Assembly: GCF_000001735.4 (NCBI RefSeq)
Contig: NC_003070.9
Location: forward strand, 29,373,971-29,437,970
Source: Arabidopsis thaliana
Taxonomy: Eukaryota; Streptophyta; Magnoliopsida; Brassicales; Brassicaceae
DNA: 64,000 nt
Reading direction: 5' to 3'
Part shown: positions 47,681-59,202 of the stretch, piece by piece
Layout of the letters: every line of letters begins with the position of its first letter
Numbering within the stretch: position 1 is the first letter of the stretch
Position numbers and translations under genes: made by a program
Notes under the pieces: model-generated
Seen by the model: the letters and a program-made list of their open reading frames with translations, nothing else
Database searches by the model: none
What the model was told of the DNA's origin: nothing

Positions 47681-48246
47681 TAACCAAGAAGACTCAGCTT
47701 ATATTGGATTTGGAGCTTCCTTTGCTTCACCATGATTCTTTTGGGGTCCGGTTTAGTTTGATTCTGGGTCTTGGTTACTTGTGCATTTTTAAGAACATGA
47801 GTTTGAATAGGACTATTATATATTACTAGTTTGACAAACCAGATATTTTATCATATAAATTACATGAAAAGAATAGTCGATTTTAAATGGTTTCAATTTG
47901 TTCTTGGAATCGTGGATAATTAATCATCTACTCATTAATCAATGTTAACAAGAAAATAAACAATCATTCAGTCAACTGCATTCATATCAGACAGACTCAT
48001 TATTTTTCTGGGCTTTATTGAAAAGGCCCATTATAGCCCATAAAACGTTAGACCTAAAGGGAAATTAGGGTTTCTGAAGCTGGAGGCGGACACTATATAT
48101 ACCAATGCTCTTCTCTGTTAACATAATCGTGTTCTTGATGGTTCTCAAAGCCGAATCGTTTTTCTTTCAAATTTGTTCTCGTTTAATCATTGATGATAGA
48201 CTAAGAAAATTAGGGTTTTTTATTTTTGGTTTTTGATAAAGAGAAA
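47681..48246. other. PP2C 3' UTR and MIR775A promoter region
   Basis: PP2C 3' UTR to about 47880, spacer, then the promoter at 48009-48101 and the presumed transcribed leader. A second TTAGGGTTT lies at about 48210. Confidence 0.5.
48009..48101 (+). promoter_or_regulatory. Site II / telo-box / TATA promoter of the MIR775A unit
   Basis: TGGGCT (48009), GGCCCA (48025), AGCCCA (48035), the telo-box TTAGGGTTT (48065-48073) and TATATATA (48094-48101) are lined up in the order typical of Arabidopsis ribosomal-protein and snoRNA genes. No protein-coding gene starts downstream on the plus strand before MIR775A. Confidence 0.65.
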
Positions 48247-48390
48247 GATGCCTCTTCTTTCAGCAGCAAGATTATTCTTGTTAGCTTTGTTCTGGAGGCA
48301 CAGATCAATCGCCATTATGAGAGGGATTTTTTTATAATTTGCAGAGTTGTTCTTCCTTCTTTGCTGATTATCCCTCTTTGTGGTACATAA
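48247..48390 (+). ncRNA. Candidate H/ACA box snoRNA upstream of MIR775A
   Basis: A two-hairpin layout with both boxes. The 5' hairpin has a basal stem TGCCTC (48249) / GAGGCA (48295), open pockets, and an apical stem 48262-48271 / 48276-48286 with a TTAT loop. The H box AGATCA (ANANNA) is at 48302-48307, and 15 nt separate the upper stem from it, as the family rule requires. The 3' hairpin has AGAGGGAT (48320) / ATCCCTCT (48370), GCCA / TGGT outer pairs and an inner GCAGAG / CTTTGC. ACA at 48385-48387 is three bases from the proposed end. The 3' pocket geometry is less regular. The upstream promoter type supports a snoRNA. The RNA target was not identified. Confidence 0.45.
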
Positions 48391-48484
48391 TCTCTTAGTT
48401 TTTCTTCGTATTAACATAATAGTGTTGGAGTGAGGATTTTGATGAAAGAACATCATGGCGGTTGGCGACTGAATAAGAGGATTT

Positions 48485-48603
48485 AAACGTTGCACTACGT
48501 GACATTGAAACTGTCTTTCAACATTCCAATATTTCAACTTTCGAATACCCAATATTTGGTTTGTTCAAAGACATTTTCGATGTCTAGCAGTGCCAATGTT
48601 TAA
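48485..48603 (+). ncRNA. MIR775A: MIR775A hairpin (At1g78206)
   Basis: The 20-nt mature miR775 TTCGATGTCTAGCAGTGCCA is at 48576-48595, on the 3' arm. The 5' arm 48485-48521 (AAACGTTGCACTACGTGACA, then TTGAAACTGTCTTTCAA) pairs back to it and to the flanking CAAAGACATTTT, giving a stem of about 35 bp with a few bulges and an AT-rich loop. From the literature miR775 is a young, Arabidopsis-lineage miRNA that guides cleavage of a galactosyltransferase mRNA (At1g53290). Confidence 0.92.
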
Positions 48604-48849
48604 AATCAACTGATAATTTTGGAATTAATGTGTATAAAGATTCGAACTTTTATTTGTTTGACTCTGATTGTATTCTCTTTGCCTAATTGATGATTTCATT
48701 GTGATATGCACTGAATGATTCAAACTTTATCTTGTGGACAACAAATTAAACTTAAAACTGAGCAACGAAGTGGTAATGTGAAAATGATATATATGTTATT
48801 AATCCTTGGAAATTACTTATGAGAGGATCTTCAAAACGATGACTAAGAA

Positions 48850-50324
48850 TCAAACATTAGAGACAGGAATCTGTGGTTTACTAGTCTCTAGAAGAAAAGA
48901 TTTGAGAAGTTTGATAAACTTTTTAGGTTTCTCGAAGTTAAAGATATGACCAGTTCTCTTGATGATAACGAGTTTCCCATTATCTCCTACATGCTTCTCA
49001 AGTCTCTTGCCCATCTCCAATGGGAACACTTGATCATGCTCTCCCCATATTATCAATGTTGGCTGCGTTAATTCCATTAATTAAAATTAGGACTCACTAA
49101 TTACTTTTATAAGAGTGAATACATATGACAAATTTTGGAGGAAGAAGATTGTTTGATACCTGTTTGAGCTTTGGAATCTCTGAGATTATTCTGTCTTTTG
49201 GTATGGCTTTGATCAGTTCTCTCTTCTCTTCCATATTATCTCTTGTCAAAGCCTGTGTAGTTTCACATTGTACCAAGTTAAATATATTGTAAAGAACACC
49301 AAATATAATTCTTATTGGCACGAATATAATGTTTACTCGTTTTTTACCGTGTCTTAGTATTCAACAAAGAACTACCGAACGAATTTTATTTACTATATAA
49401 GATCTGTTAGTGGAATTATCAATTATGTTGATAGATCTAATGAACCCATTAACTCAAAATGTGACAAATTTTACTTTAAACTCCAAGTTGACAATTTAAG
49501 TACATTATCTTCAAACAGATAGAATCTTTAAAAGTTCAAATCTTACTATTTCTAAACTATATTCGCACTTACTAGATTTTCAACATTTAAATCACTTTTT
49601 CGTATAGTATATGTTCTTAAGACATGTAGACACGTGTCGTAATATGATTTGGTTGAAGAAGTAAAAAAAGAAGAAAGTAGCTCACATGTTCGATGAAATC
49701 ATGGAGAAGACAAGTAGGAACCAGTCTTGCCAACGCCGGTTTGTAAAATATGTAACCCATAAGTTCCCGGAGCTTTTTCACAGACTCCGGCACAAGAATC
49801 TTCGAAGCTTCATCAAGATCCGACACCTTGAAAACACCGGCTTTCATATCTTTCTCCTCCACGCACACGGCGGCGCAGCATATCACCACCTTCTCCACCG
49901 CGTCTGCGTACATCGACGCCATTCGATAACCAACGAATCCGCCGTAGCTAAGACCGACGAGGCTAAACTTTTTGACGGATTGGGCTTCTAAGGCCCGCAT
50001 GAGTGTTTGGGCTTGGAAAATATCGGATCTTTCGGGTCGGGTCGTGGAAGATCCGCCGAAGAAGACTAGGTCGGGGATGTAGAGGTTGAAATAACGTGAG
50101 AGACGGCGAGCTACGTCGTACCATTGCCAGATGGCAGTAGCTCCGAGGCCGTGGATGAGGAGGAGATTAGGTTTGGGTTTGGATTCGGGTTTGGTTTTGG
50201 ATACCCAAAAGTTGACTACGGTTCCATCTTTCAAGTCGATGGTTACGGGTCGTAGACCGGATCTTTTGAACCCGGATTTGTAAGTTCGTTCTAATGCTTC
50301 AGACAAGCTAAAGCAACCTGTCAT
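48850..50324 (-). CDS. Alpha/beta-hydrolase fold protein (At1g78210)
   Basis: Minus-strand exons 50324-49686, 49252-49160 and 49062-48850 give 314 aa. The complete catalytic set is visible: oxyanion HG motif LLLIHGLG (~54-61), nucleophile elbow GLSYGG with Ser126, acid Asp254 in GEHDQVFP and His283 in RTGHIFNFEKP. The fold family covers esterases, lipases and epoxide-type hydrolases, and the substrate is not deducible. The start was set at MTGCFSLSEALERTYK, which matches the N-terminus usual in this plant subfamily. The open frame continues upstream to 50468, but that part encodes an Asn/Thr-rich run with no conservation signal. Confidence 0.92.
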
Positions 50325-51750
50325 TACAAAAGAATAAAAATATGAGGAGGATACAGAGAAATGAAAAAGATTTTGAGTTGAAAGATATTGTGTTGTGTTG
50401 TGTTTGGTTCTCTGGTATCGGTTGGGGGATTTATTACGAATGAGCACATTTTTATTATTAATTAACAATAAATTTGAAGGAGACTTAAATTGAAATGTGG
50501 TTATAAGTTATAACGGTGGAGTGACTGGAGTCGCATCACATGTAAAATAATTAATAATTTACGAATTTCTTATTTGTGTTAAGAGAAAATAAAACGTTTT
50601 TATCGTTCCTCGTAAATTGTTTTTTTTTTCTTTTCTTATAATTTGTTATATAATTATATTAATGTATCTATTTGTATTTTGGTCTCATGTAAACTCTATC
50701 TATAAGTCAAAAGATTGCATTGCATGTGTACACATTATTCTAGTAAGAGAAAAAAGGTTTTCTACAAGAGTCTGGATTATTTTATTTTTTTGGGCAAAGA
50801 GTCTGGATTATTTAATTTTTCGAAATTGAGAAAAAACGAAATTGAATGAAGTTGTGTGCAAAATGTGTGTTATGTGACCTAAAGTATAGGCTTTTTTATT
50901 TGGCAGCACATACAATTGTTATTATTTGTGATAAAAAGTAGATGGCACGAATGTTACAAAAATCTTTGTATCTGAGATCGAGAGGCATGTGGTTAGTCTT
51001 TAATGTGAACATAAGGTTGCGACAGTGCGTAGGTTGGGAAATTAAATTCGACTATCTAACTTAATATTCAAGTTTTTCTTAAAAAGAAAAGTATATTAGA
51101 CTGAGACACAGATATTTTGTTGAAGACCAAAAATTATATAGACGACTTAGAAAGCTTTGTCAATTTTGGTTATAAGCGTCTTTTCTTTGTCAAAGTTTGG
51201 AGAGTCTTGAATCCGCCAATACTCTAGAAGAAGAAGAAAAAAAAATCATTTTTCACAGAATTATTTGAAATAAAAAAACGTTCATTTCTTCAGCTTATGG
51301 CTAACCTAATTTTAATTAGAGTTTAGGACACGTTACGAGGACAATCAATTGAAGACAAAGTGGTAGATATGTTGGTAGCTTACTTATTACTACAATATTT
51401 AAGATGTACTTTGCATGTATCAGGTTATTACTGGCGTGGCTTCATGTATGTACTTATATACTCGTAATAAATATTTTGGATTAAATGATGCTATAGTTTT
51501 ACAAAGTTCGATAACTAATTAGTGCATGATGATCAAAATGGTGTGGAACAGTTGTATATAAAACTGAAATGATAGATGAACCAAAGCACAAAGCCGAGAG
51601 TTAAAATACACAGTAGACGACAAAAAACAAATACACAGTATTATTGTAAACTAGGAGTTAACAAGAAGACTAATTGAGTTATGTAAACTATTAAACCTGA
51701 TAAACACGATCAATGATTTACCTTCATCATATCGCCTCAAATTACATTTT
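50325..51750. other. Spacer between hydrolase and GRF13
   Basis: Promoter of the hydrolase gene (minus), AT-rich spacer and the GRF13 3' UTR. No gene was seen. Confidence 0.5.
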
Positions 51751-53211
51751 CTAACCGTCTGTCTTATTACCATTACCATCGCCTGAAGTCCACGTAGAAA
51801 GATTGTATTTAAGCATCTCTATGATATACATGCTCTCTTCGCATATATTCTTGTCAAGGCCATCGAGTTCAGTGATTGCTTCATCGTAAGCTTTCTTAAC
51901 CAATTTACATGCGCTGTATAAATTCACATATAAAATTACTATTAGTTAACTGTAAGAAACTAAGATATTCAAAAAACTGTAAAAAACTGTTCATTAAAAT
52001 TAATTGGCAATGAAAATATAAATTAGTTATTATATATACAAAGTTTTTGATAGATTTTGAAACGCCGCACTTATTTTATTTATAAGCAAATGTGATATTA
52101 CCTTTCAATAGATTTATGGATCTCATAATTGAATATCGAGAAATTTAAAGCCAATCCAAGTCTAACCATATTGGTGGGTGCTAAACTATTCTCTGCCATT
52201 TCCATTGCAACCTACAAAATATATGCCTTTTTCATGTTTTTCCATGCTTTTTCCAAACTAATATTTCGAAGAAAATAGGGGAAAATAAAATATTAAAGTT
52301 GAGGGTAAACATGATTGAAAGAAGACCTTATATGCATCTAGAGAATTATCTGCATTTTCTTTACGTTCAGCATCAGAACCAAACTCTGCCATATATCGAA
52401 AATAATCTCCTTTCCTACACATACCAAGAAACAATATAACAAAATGCTAATTAAAAAAAAAAAAAAAAAAAGAGTTGATCATGATTATGATAACGGAATA
52501 TGACTTACACTCTGTTAAAAAGGACAATTGATTCGACATTAGTAGTAGTTGATGGTATGAGATGAGAATCAATGAGAGACAAAATGTCATTACAAACATT
52601 GAAAAACTCATATTTAACCATTTCTTGTTGTCCTTTTATCAGTTTCACATTTTGGTCGTTTCCTTTCGAGTCTTCCATTTTTTCAATGGATGATATTACT
52701 CTCAATGAAACTCTCTTAGCCTCCATGACATTCTTGTATCCAGTTGTTAGTAGGTCTCTTTCCTCTTCACTTAGCTCTATATCAAGCTCACATACTTTTC
52801 TCATCGATTTCATCACATCTGCCACAACAACCGCTTAGTTACTTCTTATAAGGTTATAGAAAGATGGATAAAGTTGCTACACTGATTTCTTCGTATACAA
52901 GAGTAATTTTGGGCATTTCTAAGACCCTGATAATAGATATCAAATGAAATGATTTGATATTTGAAGAGAGACATAACACATCTTCTGTTATCATATGATT
53001 CGAGTAACCATAAGTTTGTTTAAAACACACAAACTGGATCGGTGACAACATGAAAAACATAAACCAATATGATAATTAACCTCCTAGTTTAAATCAAATC
53101 AACTATCTCTATGAAAAGGGCAAATATGTGAGAATATGTGATACCATCATATCTTCCAGCTTGGCAACCGAGCTTAGCCAAGTAAATCAGCTTTTCTCTC
53201 TCATTCTCCAT
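51751..53211 (-). CDS. GRF13: 14-3-3 protein GRF13 / GF14 pi (At1g78220), divergent
   Basis: Minus-strand exons 53211-53145, 52818-52509, 52414-52327, 52211-52102 and 51913-51751 give 245 aa. 14-3-3 proteins are dimeric adaptors that bind phosphorylated Ser/Thr peptides. The core binding residues are kept: the Lys and Arg of YKNV...KRVSLR, and the Arg-Tyr of [11 protein letters not shown]. Several normally invariant positions differ: GARRSSWR has become EAKRVSLR, and NLTLWTSD has become NLSTWTSG. This suggests relaxed constraint or a specialised role. The [12 protein letters not shown] tail is short. The gene is complete, with consistent splice phases. Confidence 0.92.
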
Positions 53212-53960
53212 AACTTTGATCTCTAAGTTCTCTCGGTCTATGTTTATTATGTGAGTTAAGGGATGCTCGATGTTGATAGAAATGTAATATATATGGTGAC
53301 AAATATATATATATATAATATATATGGATTGTTGAATCCAATTATGTGTCGAAGCAGATCTCGTTTATCAGATGATATATAGAAATGAACTTAAAAATCA
53401 AATAAATAAGATACTACCAAGTTTGTAATAAAGGATTGACAAAAAATAGTTTGTAATAAAGGAAAAAAACTAAGAAAGATAGATAGGTATACTTTTGTAA
53501 AATGAACAAATATCTACATATGTTTTACTAATGTTATTTAAATTTAATATATCTAGATATTTTCATTCATTAATTTAAATTGAAATAATTTAAAAAACTA
53601 TATTAAAGTTATAAAATAGGATGCAGATGAAATTAATCTTATTACTATTATGCTTCTATAGAAACATTAAAGTAGAAGAAGATCTGCACAAGTTGGTGGA
53701 GAAGTCCATATATACTTGGACGATAGTATGGGCCTTTTAAAAGCCCAACAGTTAGAACCCAAAAAATAAGAGATTGATATAACCGTAAATAAACAATACG
53801 ACGATATTTAAGTCTCCCTCTTGGCTAAAATATGTTGACTTGGTGGTAAATGATCCACATACGCGTAATATATTCTGGTTATGAAAATCTTTAGTGAACC
53901 GGATTAAACCCGGAATTAAGTTGTGTGTTTAAAACGTTTAATTATCTATAAAATAGAAAA
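53212..53960. other. GRF13 promoter and AT-rich spacer
   Basis: Contains an (AT)n stretch at 53306-53330 and GGGCC motifs near 53725. No gene was seen. Confidence 0.5.
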
Positions 53961-54286
53961 GGGACACCAATACTCACCCAGCAAAGTGGTAGTGACTCAG
54001 CATGATGCTGGAGTCGCACCAGGGTTCGAGTAACGAAATTGGTACCCCGAGTGAGAAGGAAAAATTGTTTCCTCTCGACTTCCATCGAGTGATGATGGTT
54101 GGCTTCCACTGAGTGTCAATGGAAGATGAATGACAAAGGAGTTTATTGTGACTCCGTCATGACCAGACTGCAGTCTGGTGTCCGGGTCTTCCCTGAAGTG
54201 AAGATTCGGGGTCGGGAATGTTTATCACAGAGAATCATGCCTCTGGTGATAGCCGAAATGAGGTAATCCAAATTACCTCTTTTTTT
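53961..54286 (+). mobile_element. tRNA-derived SINE
   Basis: A pol III internal promoter is visible: an A box CAGCAAAGTGG near 53979 and a B box GGTTCGAGTAA at 54023, about 34 bp apart. The ~250-bp body that follows is GC-richer than its surroundings and free of open frames. The 3' end is a perfect hairpin GAGGTAAT CCAA ATTACCTC (54260-54279) followed by seven T. Imperfect flanking repeats TATAAAATAGA (53948) and TATAAAAGACA (54286) may be the target-site duplication. No family name is assigned with certainty. Confidence 0.65.
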
Positions 54287-56555
54287 ATAAAAGACAGAGA
54301 ATCAACTTCTGTTACTACAAACGAGGAACAGAGCATCACCTTAATTATCTGCAAATTAAAAGACATTGACTTGTTCTTTGAATAGTGTGTTTGGCTGATT
54401 CATTCAAACTTCCCATCATACTACTACTAAACCGACTCTGACCAGTGCAAAAAATACCAGCTTTCCACCAAAATTCACTATTTCGTTTCATATTATTCTG
54501 ATTTCTGAATATATGCAACTATAATATATTATGAGGTTTTTTCATTCATTTATCTTTATGTAGAATTATCTTCTTCTTCTTTTTTTTGACTCTATGTAGA
54601 ATTATCTTAATGTAGCTTTTATCTATAAGTGTTGAAATTTTATTCTGTTCAAAATAATCGTTGAGGCAAATCGTCCGTACTATATTTAGATTGGACCCAT
54701 TCTCTTATAATATTTGTTTAGTTTATTGCTCAAATCTAATAAGATTTTATTGTGGAGATAACATAACAAAATGTTAGTAGATTTTCTTTAGTATGTTTAA
54801 TGTAACTTGTAACGACATAAAAAAAAAAAAAAAATTGTAACGACACGTATATATAAAATGAAGGACAAAATGGTTTTAACTTCATATCGCTTACGTCCAC
54901 CTTTTGCATATTTTCTTATAACCGTTTGGATTTGTTTTGAAATTAATTATTCTTAGAGATTGTGTGATTAACGATAAGATTTTGTGCCAAGTTTCATGAT
55001 TTTTTTGTAAGAAAATGAAAAGGAATCTAGAAACAAAAAGGAATGTCATTTTCCCAGAAAAAAGCACTAACAATTTATAAATTAAATATATTTTCTATCT
55101 GATGTTTGATTCTTTTGTCCTCGTACAAGAATGGAGTATATATTTTAATTGGAACCTGATTTTCTTTATCATTTTCAATAATTTAAAAATCGAACACTAT
55201 TTAAAAACACAGTATGATTGTATTAATGTTTACTGCATAACCATACAATATAATCTTCAAAAGTAATTATATTCTTGCAATAATGTTGTCAGGTATGAGT
55301 TGTTTTATTTTATTCTAAATGATTTGAGTTGTATGTTTTGGAGCATGTTACACGACATAAGGGACCATTACATGGATATAGAGTGCTACCAATGAAATAT
55401 AGCCACGTCATCACTAACAGCTGCGATTATGATGGTGGGACCATAGATATCTGACTTTGACGGCTAAGATTGAGTGGAGAAATTAGAGTCCATGTGAGAT
55501 TGGGTGGACTACAAAGCAGGAGAGAGTTTGATGGACGTCGTTACTTGCAGCTACCGGACGCAACAAACCGGACTTGATGCTTACCATCTCTTGTTTCTCT
55601 TACTCTCTTCAATTGTTTTGTCTTTTCTTTACAACTATTTCGAGAAGAAAAAAGTTCTCACATTTCATTATTGCTACATAATTTATTATTTTCTACAAAT
55701 TATGAGGATAAGTATAAATTTCATTTATCAAAAACAAAAAAGTATGAATTTAAAAAATCTAACAGTATAAGAATTTATCAGTTATAGTTTGGATTTTCGT
55801 ACCTAAGAGTTTTACACCTAAAATCCATCAGAATTTATTTCAAATCCTTCAAACTTCAGCACATTAATATATATCACTACTTTAAATTTTGTTATAAAAT
55901 ATCACTAGAAAAATATATAATCTGATGTCAATATATATAATACAAAAATATGGTATATTTAACTGCTTTTTAATGTATTTAATTAATTTTGTTGCCACCA
56001 ACTAATCATGTTTCTTCAATGCATTGCGATTATTATTCAAAAAACATTATAATAGGGAAGAAATATATAAATAAGAAACTCCGTGTATTGGACGCGGATA
56101 CATAGATAGAAATACATTAAAATTTTAGGAATGAATAATATATTATTATAATTATGGTTGAAAATTGAAAGTGAAGAATAAAAGAAATAAATACGTACAC
56201 ACATCTTTTTCTCTGTCTTTAAGAGTTAACGAAAACACCATTAGATTTAAGTCACATGTGGCTCTTTTGCATGTTCTGTCATAAACACGTCCATTTCATT
56301 CATCCTCTTCTTCTTCTTCTCCTTCTATCCTCTGTTTTTTGCCCTCTCTCTTTGTTTAGTGGCTGTGGTCGTTTGTATTTGGTGAAACATAATTTAAAAA
56401 CAAGTGCGGCTATCTTTAACTCTGGCCGACACATCGGCGGATTCGACTGTGGTCGGATCAAGAAGTGCTTCCTTTTTTTCCGGCGTCGTTTCTTCTTTTA
56501 TATTCATCGATTTGGTGCTCTCGCAACTTCCAATAGATTACGGCTAATTTCTAAA
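54287..56555. other. Spacer and LRR-gene promoter
   Basis: Mostly AT-rich. A GC-richer island at about 55385-55620 carries a short open frame of unclear status. The 5' leader of the LRR gene, with CTTCTT tracts, is at about 56300-56555. No convincing gene was seen. Confidence 0.5.
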
Positions 56556-58546
56556 ATGAAGATATTACCATGCTTTGGATTTATCCGTAGAAAGAAAAAT
56601 AAGGTAACGTAATTACTACTATTTAGTATTATTCTTGTGAATATTCCGGCGAAACAGATTTTGCGTTGAACTCGTTCTGTTGGCTGAAACAGGGGAATTC
56701 AAAACCTCAGAAAACGCAGAGAATACTTCAGATCAGACTTGAAGAGCCAGTGAAGCCTTTGGAGAATGATGAGCCTAACAACAAGGACAGTCCTATCAAG
56801 CACGAGTCATATGACGGCGAAGATGAACGTGACGATAAGGATTCAACGAACCGTGAGTTTTCTAAATTCCACGTTCACGAACGAGCCGTTGAATCTGTGA
56901 AAAGCAAGGAGGAAGTCACAGATACTTCTGAAAACGGCGATGACAATGACGAGGATGAAGGAGGTCACGTCAGTGATCCTGGATTAGGCAAAACTACGGC
57001 TTGGGTGACGTCTCCTAAGCTTAAACGATCTTGCTCCACTCTCAGCAAGTTTAATGGCCGGTTCCATGGTTCTGATCTCCATGACCTGAAAGAGACCGTT
57101 CCAGTTAGTAATGAATCAGTGAGGTCTCATAGAAGTGCAGATAGAGTGATGCTCAAGAAACATTCGTCGATGCAGATACTTCCCTCTGGGAGCCGGCGGC
57201 TCTGGTGGAAGTTGTTCCTATGGAGCCATAGGAACCTTCACAAACACCGTGTCTCGCTAAAGTCACAGCCTTTAAACAAGAACCAGCAGTCTGGATACAC
57301 CTCTGACTTTGCTGAGCACAACCAATCCAGCCATGAAGAAGAATCTACAAACTATTGCGCTGATTTCACCAACCAGTCATCAAACTTGTGGCCTCATCAT
57401 AATCAGTGGGTCGCGTTCTCTGCCGAGTCCTCGTCAATGAAGCGAGTGGACGAGTGGGTAAGAGGACTGGATGTCGAAACCGTGGTTCCAGTGAACGAGG
57501 ATAAGGATGTCTTGGCCATCTTCCCAACCTCTCCTAATACTGAGAGATCACCCTTAGGAAATGTGGTTCAGTCCGGAAACGTCTCAGAGGCTATAGTGCA
57601 CGCAAATAGCCTTATTCAATCGCTGAGCAAATCATCGAGCGTGGCTCACATCTCGAGCATCGGCTTGAAAGCTATCCCGAGCATCTCACATTTTACCAGC
57701 CTCAAGTCGATTGATCTATCAAACAACTTCATAGGTACACACTCTTGGATACTACACATTGTTCTGTTTTCTAAAGTGTGTGTTGCTTACTGGACATTGT
57801 TCTGTTTACTGCAGTTCAAATTACTCCTGCATCGCTTCCTAAGGGCCTCCACGCGTTGAACCTTTCCAAGAACAAGATCAGTGTTATCGAAGGACTAAGA
57901 GATTTGACACGCCTAAGAGTACTCGATCTAAGTTACAACCGAATTTCTCGCATTGGACAAGGTAAGATTGCAGTCATTAAGTAGAAAACATACAATGCTT
58001 GTTTGTTTCCCTGTCTTAATCAAAAGCTATTTATCAGGTTTATCAAACTGTACACTGATCAAAGAACTATACCTAGCTGGGAACAAGATCAGCAATGTAG
58101 AAGGCTTACACAGATTGCTGAAACTTATTGTTCTTGATCTTAGTTTCAACAAGATCGCCACCACCAAAGCAATAGGCCAGCTTGTAGCCAACTACAACTC
58201 TCTCGTTGCTTTGAACATCCTCGGAAACCCGATCCAGAACAATGTAGGCGAGGACCAGCTACGCAAGACCGTTTCCAGCCTTCTCCCTAAGCTAGTTTAC
58301 CATAACAAGCAGCTCATTAAGCCACAACGAGCCAGGGAAGTTCTCAAAGATAGTGTAGCGAGAGCTGCGTTTGGTGGTGGAGATTCTTTGCACCACAGGC
58401 GCAAAAGAACATCCACCAAGAGTGTTGTTGGATCAGCCTCCCCTAGCGTTCACCACCGAGGCCACATTGCAAAAGGACGTGGATCCAAAAACAGAAGCCA
58501 ACGTCAACTAAGAAAAACTTCAGCTGCAGGGACGCCATCACATTGA
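56556..58546 (+). CDS. Leucine-rich-repeat protein, outer-arm dynein light chain 1-like (At1g78230)
   Basis: Exons 56556-56603, 56693-57734, 57815-57961 and 58038-58546 give 581 aa from the chosen ATG (MKILPCFGFIRRKKNK). The frame is open upstream to ATGs at 56256 and 56271, which would add about 95-100 residues, and some models use them. Residues 20-300 are hydrophilic, acidic and Ser-rich. The C-terminal half (~330-500) holds SDS22-type LRRs: LKSIDLSNNFI, LHALNLSKNKISVIEGL, LRVLDLSYNRISRIG, IKELYLAGNKISNVEGL and LIVLDLSFNKIATT. A basic Arg/Lys/His-rich tail follows. LRRs of this class form protein-binding surfaces; plants without flagellar outer arms keep them for unknown purposes, so the dynein name is only homology. 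Confidence 0.9.
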
Positions 58547-59202
58547 ATTGTTCTTTTTGTTTGAATCTCATGAATTGGCCAATGCAAATTGCAAAGCCAT
58601 CTCCATTCTTTGATTTTATAATTCAGCATCTTTTCTAACGCTTATGTTTCCGGTTCGGTTTCAATTCTGGTTTACTGTCTTTTTACTTTTTAGTTGATCC
58701 GGTTCTCGGAAACATGTAAAACCGAATAACACTTTCCGGTTTAACTCAATTTTGGAGATTTTTCATATAATCAATTTCAAAAAGAATCGTAACTAATCTC
58801 GGGTTAATTCCGGTACGGTACAATGTTGGGTAAGTATCTCGGATTCGGTGAACAAACAGAGAAACTCAGTGAAAATTTACTAAAAAGCTTTGAACTTATT
58901 TCATAAACATCTTCACAAATATTGAATCATATTCTTTTTTCGCTGTATAATAAGAGTTGTTATAGAACCAAAGTTGTAAAGAAAAAAAAAATCTAGATTC
59001 TGTAAAATGGGAACTCACGGAACCAGATAAAGAAATTTCACCGGCGGTCTTACGTCCCCGGCGGGATATATATTTCATCTCTTCCTCCTTTCTTCCCCGT
59101 ATCGCCAACACAAGTTGGATGATTTGATTCCAAAATGTGAGGCATTGGAACAAAAAAATTAAAAAAGTGGAGAAAAACCTGTGTCTATGTTCTTCTTCTT
59201 CT
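58547..59202. other. Convergent spacer between the LRR gene and QUA2
   Basis: Contains the two 3' UTRs. Several near copies of CCGGTT (58650-58830) are scattered in it. No gene was seen. Confidence 0.5.

Noticed and set aside
48447-48475. TGATGA and CTGA resembling C and D boxes of a C/D snoRNA just before the MIR775 stem
   Set aside because: Only about 15 bases lie between the boxes and no later D box with a terminal stem is present.
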